From Persicaria tinctoria (Eukaryota > Streptophyta > Magnoliopsida > Caryophyllales > Polygonaceae), in contig JBANSL010000018.1 in the NCBI GenBank assembly GCA_037127255.1, positions 11,071,175 to 11,135,174 on the forward strand: 64,000 bases of DNA. Direction: 5' to 3'. The position numbers were made by a program, and so were the translations under genes. The notes under the pieces were generated by a model. It saw nothing but the letters and a program-made list of their open reading frames with translations. It searched no databases and was not told where the DNA came from. Every line of letters begins with the position of its first letter. The stretch's first letter is position 1. This document shows, piece after piece, positions 48,501 through 57,753 of this stretch.

Positions 48501-49690
48501 TTTTCATCCCCCTCGATATACGTACCTTCACTCGAAGTAATTGATCGAATGATTTTTCTATTCCTTCTACCGGTTGCTACTCTATGAAAATATGCCGTGT
48601 TTGAATCTGTCAGTTTTAAATGTTTTGTTTTGGCCCTTTGGTTCCAGTACTTTTTCTGAAATAGAAGAAGCTTCTCTTTCTTTTGAATGAGATTTCTCTC
48701 TTTGGCTCTATAAACCAACCAATTCTGCTGGGTCATTTGTTGTTGTATCTCTAGCAGGCTGTTATCAACTTCTTGGAGTTGCCGGAAGATATTTCCAAAT
48801 GTTTTCTTATTCCACTCCTTTGCTTTTTACTTAAGCAATTTGGTTTTGTATATAACTTGAAACATAGCAGAACCAGTACATGACGCCCGCCAAGCTTGTT
48901 TAACAATGTTTCGGAAATCCTTCCTTTGTAGCCAAATATTCTCGAACTTAAATGGAGGTGGTTTGTGAATTACACCGTTATCAAAGTTTATAGTAATAGG
49001 ACAATGGTCTGATGAGTCGAATGCTCCATTTTTTGTTATTAGTTCTGGAAAAAATTGGAGAATTTGATGTTGAACAAGTACTCTATCCAGTTTCTCGATA
49101 ATGTTGCCTTCCCCCTCGGGTTTTTTCCTCCAAGTGAGGTGGTTCCCCATAGTGGGTAGATCTACCATAGAACAGTCACTTATGAAACTAGCTAGTCTCT
49201 GGAATCTATGAGGGTTGATTTCTGCTCCACCAATTTTGTCCGAGCTTCGTAAAATTTCGTTAAGATCCCCCATCACCATACACGGAAGGGTTGAACTGGT
49301 GACTAGTTCAGTCAGGGTTCTCCAAAATTCGTCTTTTTCCCTCAACCCTGGAGGGGCATAAACAATGAAGAGCATTAGAGAAGAATCATTTTGCGAGTTT
49401 TTGTATCTAACCCCAATAATTCTAGGGAGGTGGATTTCTATAGAAATGGTCTCATTGATTAGGTGGTTTGCCTTCCAAAGGATACATAGACCTCCGGATT
49501 TTCCTTGAGCCGGTGACCAAATTGCGTTATCAAAACCCGCGTTCTTCCATACAGTTTCGTTTGGAATATTTTCAGCTTTCGTCTCCGCTAGAGCAAGTAA
49601 TTGGATATGATCATTTTTACACCATGTATTGATATGAGTCCAGAATGTTGTTTTTCCTATACCTCTACAATTCCAATAGCTGACTTTCAT
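45556..49690 (-). pseudogene. LINE ORF2 (endonuclease, RT, RNase H), four lesions
   Basis: Start ATG at 49690-49688 (MKVSYWNCRGIGK), equivalent to copy 1. Endonuclease motifs AETK, VYAPPG, MGDLNEI and SSDHCPI are present, followed by RT (LLPKCDNP, YRPISLCS, MEKAYDRVD, RQGDPLSPFLF, FADDIMIF), zf-RVT (WKIDTAPKIKNFLWK) and RNase H (LNFDGSTLD, VEALAL, IEGDSLIIIN, SHVPRNGNRVADKVAHL), ending DAIG at 45556. Lesions: TAA at 48829-48827, TAA at 48022-48020, TGA at 47893-47891 (Trp in copy 1), and a frameshift between about 47240 and 47195. Outside these the frame is continuous, so inactivation is not very old. It is clearly related to copy 1 but substantially diverged. Confidence 0.93.
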
Positions 49691-51399
49691 AGATAACCTT
49701 TTCTGTTGTGGGAGTAGGGAAGGTGGCCTCTCCCACGTGGTTGTTTTGTAACAAAGATAGTGTATGCATTTGCTAGGATTATTATCATTATATGCAATTT
49801 GATCATGCGTAAATCGGTGGTTTTGCAAAACTGTTTGTTGTACGCTTTTTTATAGCCCTCGAAAGGGAGTTGGGAGTGACTTGGAGTCACTTGTTTTGTA
49901 TACAATATCTTCTCAGTTAGTTTTATCAAAAAATATGTTATTTTACTAAACCTTCCCCACGAAAAATTAGAAAAATTATTACAAGTATTTTGCCCGAGTA
50001 GATAATATAATAAAGGTAGGAGCATAAATTCAACCAAAATTATACACCAGATAAAGGTGAATCTGCAAATAAACCAAACACCTAGCTGGTAAAACACGGT
50101 TATCAACCCCTGATCCGTTATGTGATAGGAAGAGGGTGAACGAGTAACCCTCCTAAAATTCCTGATGTGTTTTTGTCCATAACCCTTTATCTGGGTTGTT
50201 GTAGAGTCCGCTCCTAAAAAACCACTTAGACCTCCTTCGAAGACGGTGTTTACAACCACGCCTGCACTAGGCCGCTTCACTGGAATTGTTAAGGAAGATT
50301 GCTCTCGTATGGTGCAGCAGAGGGCTGGTCTTTTTGCAATAAACGGGTGTATTAATGATTGATACACCATTGAAAGCCAAATTTCCCTATATTGGTTAAC
50401 AACTGAGCATTCGCGTATAAACTTAGAATGCAAACAATAGCATAGGACTATATTATGAGTGATCCCAATAGAGTATAACTTAATCAAAATTATTCTATAA
50501 TTAAGATGATAAGCAATTGTGAGCATCAAAGGAGATGTATAAAAGCCACAAATGATTAGCAGCTTACGGCTGGGTGGAATGCTTGGATGAATTGACTTCA
50601 AAGAAATTTGTTCAACTAAAATGTTTATATTCCAAAAGACATTGATGACTCCCGGAATAGATTTGCTCCAGGCAGACTGGTTACTAGTTCTCTTAGGAGG
50701 AAGACTCTTAGGAGAACAAGTTTGCTTAAGATTGAAGATTAAACAAATAGCTAATCCTCCATCCATGGCTTCAACCGAGTGTTTAACCAAAACAATACTC
50801 CTATAAGCCACTAGAATAATAATTTTAATATGCATTTGATTAGCTAAACCCCATCTCTTAGCCACTACCGAGTACTTAACCAAATCAGTACCCCATTTAC
50901 GCCAAGGAGGAATCAATTTAAGCAAATGGAAGTCCAGCTTGACCAAAGCCTTATTATAATTCTTATAGTTGACTATGAAAGGATGTTTAGTCATAAGATG
51001 AGCATTAGTATATTTATACATGACTGGACCAAAAAATGGCAAATCGCTCCACGTTTTCCACGGATGGAAGGAGAGATTTCCATAATTATAGGTGCTACAA
51101 ATGAGACAGTACCAATTCTGAAAGACAATCATACACTTGAGAGTTCTAAACAAGGAATGAGTACTATATGAAGAGATCAGATGAAAAAGAGCATTTTTAA
51201 TCCCAAAGGTTGTACACAAATTGTCACCTGCATTTCCATATCCATTATTGACTGAAATGTTCATCAAATAGAGCAAGTTACAGCAGCAGAGATACATAAC
51301 TACCAATTCATTCATAGCTGCAAGGATTTTAACATGCAAGGTATAAAATCCAAGAAAGCTTTCCAAAGAAAGAACATACATTACACAAAAATCCTTATC

Positions 51400-52340
51400 A
51401 ACAAACCAGGTGAGTGGAGATATGGCACCTGGTCCTTTCCCAACTTTGATCAAGCCCCCGTAGAGAGTATGATAATGAACCAAGCACAATAGATATTCCA
51501 AACCATAATTCAATATAAGGCATAACATAAGAGGCCAAGTAAACCTCACAAGAGTCATTAAATCCACTTGTGCAAACCAGATCCTGTCGAATGGCATAAC
51601 ATAAGAGGCCAAGTAAACCTCACAAGAGTCATTAAATCCACTTGTGCAAACCAGATCCTGTCGAATGATGTAATTAGTGTACTCAAAATAACTTTGTTAA
51701 ACCATGCAGTAGAAAAGGCTATGGAAACCCTTTCCGCGACAAATTGTTCAGAACCCTTTTGGGAGGTAATGGGTGAAGAAGAATACACCTCTATCACAGG
51801 TTTATGTATTGAAGGACAATAGCAGATAAAGCAAAGTATAACCCGAAAGGCCGCAGCCTTCAGAGGACACAATGCATCAGCAGGATTTTCCATGGGAATC
51901 CCATCATCAACCGAAAGGTTTACATGTCCTTTAGATATCGATTTGGTTACTGCTCTTTGAGAACCCTTTCGGGATGTGAGAGGTGAAGGAGCACTGAACT
52001 CCTTCACAGGTTGGATTGAACACCCGGAGAGAATGTTATTTTGTACCAAACACACCAAATAGAATAGAACATTTATAAGGATTAACAATTTCAAGAAAGG
52101 GGTACAATAACAACGATGAAACCCACAACAAGTAGGAGTGAACTTACCCCAGAAGGCCGAAGCCCACATTGTCCACAGAATCACCAGTGACAAAGCCAGG
52201 AAGATCATTCCATTATCAGTAGGAGTTGTGAATCCTTCAAACATTAGTTTATCCATCCTTTTCTGAAAACCCTTTCGGGGGATAGACTGAGAACCCTTTC
52301 GGGGGGTAAACTGAGAACCCTTTCGGGGGGTACAGGGTGA
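51400..52340 (-). repeat. Reiterated PRKG modules in the LINE ORF1 region
   Basis: The word AACCCTTTCGGG (or a close variant) recurs on the plus strand at about 51749, 51962, 52268, 52296 and 52317. On the minus strand each encodes (S/T)(P/S)(R/Q)KG(S/F), usually after SSPIT/APSPLT/ISPCT. A weaker related block (GPGAISPLT) lies near 51420. The same word occurs twice at 30.66-30.73 kb. Confidence 0.75.
51520..51667. repeat. Perfect 74-bp tandem duplication in the LINE ORF1 region
   Basis: Units 51520-51593 and 51594-51667 are identical. Length 74 is not a multiple of three, so it shifts the frame of the ORF1-like protein. Confidence 0.95.
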
Positions 52341-53148
52341 AATGGCACATGGCCCTTTCATGGCTTTGTTCAAACACCAAATTAAGGTATTTATTTTTTC
52401 CCAACACAGTACATTAACCAAAACACAATTTGGCATTAATAATTCAAATAAGGAACTTACACAGCTAAGGAGGAAGAACAAAACCTCTTGTGCAGGGACG
52501 AAACAGAAGGAAGGCTGTTTGACCCGATTGATGCCATCAGGAGGCAGATACAAATATAGCTCAAGGCACAGGAAGCCCGATTTGAGGAGCCACAACCCTA
52601 CCCGCCTAGCGAGCCAAAGAGAGACACCCCCGGGACCCGACCAAGCGCCACCAACGAACCACAAATCCATGGAAACTCCGCCCCCATCGGAGAGCACTTT
52701 CTTTCTTTTCCTGAAGTCTTTCAACACCACGACCTTCACTTGTACTGTGATCTTCTTATTCACCTTTCCCCAACCAGCTGACCACCGATCCAAACACTGT
52801 TCAGATCGCAGCGAGAGAAAAGGGGAGAAACATGGCTTCGATTCCACCCCGAGGACAGTATTGAGGCAGGAATCGGCAAGTTGTGTGACATAATTGTGCC
52901 GAGAAGCAAGATTGAGAGATATGGAGGCAAGGACGAGGCTATGCCGAGGAGGCTGAAGCAGGCTTGAGAAGCCATGAATCACTCTAGATTTGTGCACAAA
53001 TCCAGGAAGAGAGGAGAGAATTACTCGGATCTGAAGAAGAATTAGCCAGATCAAGGCCCGATGAGGAGATTTAGGGGTGAAATTTGCAGGAGCAAGGGTT
53101 AGAGAAAGGGGCTTGGCAAGGGGAATTGGGGGCGCGTGCCGGAGCGCG

Positions 53149-53163
53149 TTCTTATTCATGTAT
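53149..53163. repeat. LINE copy 2 target site duplication (5' side)
   Basis: TTCTTATTCATGTAT, identical to 45494-45508. Confidence 0.93.
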
Positions 53164-53194
53164 GATAGCAAATGATATATGGGAGACAACTAGC

Positions 53195-53630
53195 TAGTAG
53201 CTTTTTTTCCTTTTTTTTTTGGTCATGTATACATCGTACATATATACATACATACACACATATATAAAAGTTAAAGCTTTATTTGGAGTCAGATTCCGTT
53301 CAACCACCACCCAAACGGCATCCATTCGGATGAAGACGCGCAAAGCCGAATTGGCGAGGAAGTCCTGCATGAATGTCGTGTGGAGGAGACTCGCTATCCT
53401 ATCGACAGTCGAGCCGATCTCCCGAAACACGTGGCCGAATTGCACTATTTCAAAATATTGGAAGAGGAATAGGGTGTCAGAAATCAGCATCTCGATTTCC
53501 CACAGGGCAACTCCGTAATCTAGATAAGTAGTTGATAACGATCAGATTGTCACCCTCAATCATGATGCTTGAAAGACTAAACTTTTTTGCCTTGGCGACT
53601 CAGAGGCAAGAGTGCTAAAGCGGAAATGTG
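53195..53630 (-). pseudogene. LINE RNase H remnant, C-terminal half
   Basis: Minus strand: SSIMIEGDNLIVINYL then, after a frameshift, WEIEMLISDT, FGHVFREIGSTVDRIASLLH and a terminal region followed by an A-rich tail (T-rich on plus at 53202-53220, ending GACC-An). It belongs with 54375-54560; the two parts are separated by an insertion. Confidence 0.85.
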
Positions 53631-54374
53631 CCCACATTTGGAGTCGCCACTGACGCGATTGTGGAATTTCACCTATACTTATTACCTCAGGGTGACGACA
53701 AAATGACCTAATTTACCTGCAAGTTTGTTCAAGATGGGTGGGGGTCAGTCTATACGCCTATTGGTTCGATAAGCGCTAATGATGTTTTTGGCTTGCGAAG
53801 AAGTAATTATTGTTCAATTATTGTCTTTAGAGGAAGTAAGATGATGTTCTTATTCCAGATACAGTCTTATCCGACCAAAGACTTTAAGAACTCGAACTCC
53901 AAGGGTTTTAGGTCAAGGAGATATGCAGAACTCTTCTTCTTTTCTCTTGAATCGGATCCCCACTCTTGGATGTCAGATGGGGGTATTTATAGGGAGGCCA
54001 AGCGAGCAGCTTGCTGGTGACCTCGTTGTTTAACAGGGAACATGTGTAACGCATGCCCTCACGCTAGGGAACTAGGCATTACATGTGACACTCTTAAAGG
54101 AGAGGTGCTTGACCAGCGAGCTGCTCGTCTTTGCCCTAAAGAGCCACGAGGTATGGGTCCTGCTTATGAGATGTACGCTTACATGTGTTAAGATTCTGAC
54201 CGCGATGTACCCTAGATTGATGATACCTAGCGTATTGAGTTTGGTCGGGATCTAGTGAAGTGTCTTGCTCGCGATGCGTTTCGTATAGAGCAGGATGTCT
54301 TTTGCGTTGGGTGGTCCACTTATGACGTCATATCCTTGTTAATTAATAGGCCTATTTTCTAGGCAATCGTCAGC
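53631..54374. mobile_element. LTR-like insertion splitting a LINE remnant
   Basis: About 0.74 kb of unrelated sequence between the two halves of an RNase H domain. It contains GGAGTCGCCACTGAC near the left and a TATA-like GTATTTATAGGGAGG (about 53983), features of an LTR promoter. No coding region is supported. Exact borders and a target duplication could not be fixed. Probably a solo LTR. Confidence 0.45.
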
Positions 54375-54560
54375 CACAATCGATGATTGACTCGAGGTGA
54401 TCCCTGATAATGAAATCAGCAGCAGATGCTTCACCCGAATGCAGTTTGGATCCATCAAAATTAATTTTAAATGATCCATCAACTAGTTTGCTCCATCTCA
54501 AATTTTTTTTTCTTTTTGGCTCATTTGTTCATAGTTTCTGGTGATATTGGGGCTCATCTT
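54375..54560 (-). pseudogene. LINE RNase H remnant, N-terminal half
   Basis: Minus strand: RWSKLVDGSFKINFDGSKLHSGEASAADFIIRDHLES, the start of an L1-type RNase H (KINFDGS … FIIRDH). The domain continues at 53630 after the insertion. Confidence 0.85.
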
Positions 54561-55850
54561 CAAAGGTCAACTTAGATGTTGCCCAATTATGTTGTTGATT
54601 GGTATAATTCTCTATATTTTGGATCGATCTTGCATTTAAGTTTTCAAATATGTTTCAATTTCTGATTGTCATAAGCATCATTATGTCGTCGCTAGTCTTC
54701 CTTTTTGTTCGGGATTGATTATGTTGAATATTTCGCAAACGTTGTTTTAATCGACATGTTTCTAAAAAAATACTTTTTATTGATGGTTGTTGACTTTTTT
54801 TAATCGAAATTTTTTGAAGTATATAAAATATTAATTTTATATTTATTATTAACAAGTATAAAGTAAAAAGATAATATTTTTTAAGTATAATAATTGAACT
54901 GATAGATGAAAAAAGGGCATGGGTTCAAAATTTAATTAATCGATAATTTTTTTACCAAATTAAAATATTTTAATTTTTTATTAATGTTTTTTAGAATCGA
55001 TGCTTTATTTGATAGATAATATTCTAATTAAATTTTCACAACTTGAAATAGGTTAGAAAGACTGAAATTCAATTTATCATATCACAAGTTCACAACCATT
55101 TCATGTTGTGCTTCAATTCATTCCTTCTATAGTTTTTATCCATCTGCTCCAACCCAACCCCATCTATATCAATCTATCTATATCTATATAAACTCTTAAA
55201 GTATAATAGTTTTTCGTCTATGTGTTATATCAATCTTAATTCTCTCATTTTCAACCAATCATTTTTTTTCATTTTCCCTTTTTTTAATTGATTTTCATTT
55301 TTCACATACCCAATTGGCTTAATAATCTTATTATTACATTATTCCTTATAAGTTTGTTCTTATTAATTTAATACCAAAGATTAAACTAGCTACTATCTTA
55401 CTTAATTGTACAATATTAATTTATTTTATTATTATTAAGATTTTATTTTTAAAAAATCCGGTGAATTTTTTCTTCTTCCAAATACTCAAACTTAATCAAA
55501 ACTTATAATAACTCAAATCCAAATAAAATCCAACCGGAACATGGCCTCTCAAATGCTCCCATTTTCGTATCATCATATCATTCATCATTATTCATTACTA
55601 ACCTGAGTAACCTCCACATAGACTGATCGATCGAAGTGGATTTTGGGCGTGGCACAAACCCATGTCAGGCATCCACCATCCATTTCCCCACTTGTTTTTA
55701 TTCTCCTATCGTTTTCTTCAACCCATTTATCAACTCTATAACTAATACATTATCACTTCTATTCATTTTGGTGCAATACATGAACCTAGCTAACTAGATA
55801 AGTGCCCCTAATCTTAGGGTTTGGTGGAAAGGACCACACCCTAAATATTA
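54561..55850. other. AT-rich intergenic DNA
   Basis: No gene seen. A B-box-like GCATGGGTTCAAAA near 54917 hints at a decayed SINE, and 54750-54890 resembles one arm of a MITE. Confidence 0.4.
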
Positions 55851-56129
55851 CTCCCTCCGTCCAATAATACATGAGTTTTTAGAGGTAAATTTTTGTCCAA
55901 CAATAGATGGACTTTTATATTTCTAGGTAGGAAGTTGTAATGATTTGTATTGGTTTGTGTGTTGTTGACTTTTTAAAATAATTTGATTGGTTAAAATGTA
56001 TAGTGGGTGTTAAAAAATAATTAAATTTATGAAAAAGTTAGCGCAATGATGATGTTTTTTTAAAAGTAGAGTGTTTTATTAAAACTTGTGCAAAAGGCTA
56101 AAAACCCATATATTTTAGAACAGAGGGAG
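55851..56129. mobile_element. Stowaway MITE, 279 bp
   Basis: CTCCCTCCGTCCAATAATACATG and the inverted end (CATATATTTTAGAACAGAGGGAG), with TA on both sides (55849-55850 and 56130-56131). Confidence 0.88.
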
Positions 56130-56465
56130 TAATTTATTTATTTTTGGTCGAAATCAGTGCTTTAGTTCAACTCGAACCGAGTAGATACAATAAAAGTTAA
56201 AGGTGGAGAGCTTTCAACCAACTCGATCACCACATTGTTGACTCGATCGAGTAGCCTTTATGGATTAGCCTTCGTGTACTCGATCAAGTACTAGTTTGCA
56301 AAATACTTGAACTATAAAAGTTAAGTGGCAAGTTAGGATTTGAACCATTATATATTGGGTAATGAAATTACAAAATAATAAATAAATCTAAATTATATCC
56401 CAACAAATTAAAACGATTCTATCTATCCTAATATGCCATATACAAATAATATCTTATAATCAATA

Positions 56466-56684
56466 CTTCCTCCGCCTCACAATAATTGTACGTTGTTTTA
56501 GAGTAGTAAAGTTGTATTAAAAAACTTGTTGTTTTAGCTATAATTATTATTTTTATAGGTAATGATTGCTCTTTTTATAGGTAATAATTGCTGCTTTTAG
56601 GTATTTTAACCTATAAAAGTAAAGTAAACATAGATTTTATTAATAAGTGTGCATAGAGCTAAAACAGCAAGTAACGGATGGAAT
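56466..56684. mobile_element. Probable decayed Stowaway MITE
   Basis: CTTCCTCCGCCTCACAATAATTG at the left after TA; the right end (ACGGATGGAAT) is a poor inverted match. It holds a short tandem repeat of TTTTTATAGGTAAT(G/A)ATTGCT. Confidence 0.4.
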
Positions 56685-56849
56685 ATTAAATCCTAATACG
56701 TACCTAAGACCGCCCATATACTCAATATTAGATGTTCGTTGTTCTTTGTTTCATGATGGTTTGATCATCTGTTAGTTTATTTAGCCTCTTAATTTTTCAA
56801 ATCTGTCTAATTTCTCGAATTCCTTTCTTTCTAAAAAAAACATTTTATA

Positions 56850-57081
56850 CTTCCTCTGTTTCAAAATAAAAAATGGCTTGATTTTTTTCACGTTTTTTAA
56901 GGAGGTAAAAACTCGATAAAATATTATTTTTTTAATCAATTTTTTTCATAAATTAATACTTATTACTAATAAGCATCAATTTATGAAAAAAGTTTGATTA
57001 AAAAAATAATATTTATAGAATTTTTACCTTCTTAAAAAACGTGTAAAAAGTCAAGCGACTTTTATTTTAAAACGGAAGGAG
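56850..57081. mobile_element. Stowaway MITE, 232 bp
   Basis: CTTCCTCTGTTTCAAAATAAAAAA and the inverted end (TTTTATTTTAAAACGGAAGGAG), TA on both sides (56848-56849 and 57082-57083), arms pairing nearly throughout. Confidence 0.9.
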
Positions 57082-57709
57082 TACTTATTTTCGCCGGTAC
57101 ATGCATTATCCATTTGAAAAAAAAAAACAAAACAAGTTGTCATGTACTAATTTAATACTTTCCAAAACCTCTAAACTTTAATTATTCGATCGAAGAAAAT
57201 ATTAACATATATGACAATTTTAACCAGGCCGGTAAGGTCAAAAAGGCGCCCTCCATAATATAACCTACATATGCTGCACTACAAGTCTACAACTACGTGC
57301 ATAATGCATTAGATGATTATTGATACACACCCATTTAAATTGGCTACACTCCCCCCTATGATTTATTTGGTACAAAAGACAAGATTAGTTATGAGACCAT
57401 CCAATTAATGTTCTTAATTAACCCAGCTAAAACGTTTAGTTTTAAATCTGATTAAATTAAATAGACTAATTTTTATGTTAAAAAAAATACTACATTTTGG
57501 ATCCTTCTATATATCTCGATGGCCCCTAACACAAAATTAAGCATCAATCTATTCTGGTCTCTATTTGCTCCGTGACAATATATATACGGGGTACATAACA
57601 TTTTTATACTAATATACACGATCAGTAGGTAGGCATGCGTGGCGACACAAAATGCTTTTAATTGGAACATATAATTAATGATCTGGGTCCCACAACTAAC
57701 CTACTCAAT
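57082..57709. other. Intergenic DNA
   Basis: No gene seen. Confidence 0.5.
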
Positions 57710-57753
57710 CCTTTATTTCACCCTTCTCAAAAGTGCAGCAACTGTTGGTACAA

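Larger units (their letters stand above)
49687..52670 (-). pseudogene. LINE ORF1-like hydrophobic frame, split by a 74-bp duplication
   Basis: Two long minus-strand frames abut: 53148-51558 and 51612-49687. They lie in different phases, but the 74-bp tandem duplication at 51520-51667 accounts exactly for the shift. Discounting one unit, one frame runs from the element's 5' end to a TGA at 49689-49687, about 1,130 codons; from the first in-element Met (52670) it is 969 residues. The stop overlaps the ORF2 ATG (ATGA). The protein is hydrophobic, with likely membrane segments (e.g. near GVWFICRFTFIWCIILVEF) and reiterated SP-x-TPRKGSQ modules. There is no DUF4283-like domain or CCHC knuckle. The third ORF1-like frame at 29-31 kb shares the modules. 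Whether it is translated is unknown; the product may be a novel type of LINE ORF1. Confidence 0.5.
45509..53148 (-). mobile_element. L1-type LINE, copy 2, full length, 7.6 kb
   Basis: Bounded by perfect 15-bp target duplications TTCTTATTCATGTAT (45494-45508 and 53149-53163). On the minus strand: a GC-rich 5' end, a very long ORF1-like region, ORF2 (49690 to 45556), a short 3' UTR ending ATTATTACCTGATC and an A-rich tail. The intact duplications define both borders, so the ~3.46 kb upstream of ORF2 belongs to the element. ORF2 is broken by three stops and a frameshift, so this copy is dead. It landed about 30 bp from the tail of an older LINE fragment (53195). Confidence 0.94.

Noticed and set aside
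52342..52893. 183-codon plus-strand frame inside LINE copy 2
   Set aside because: Antisense to the LINE; low-complexity, no recognisable feature. Treated as a shadow.
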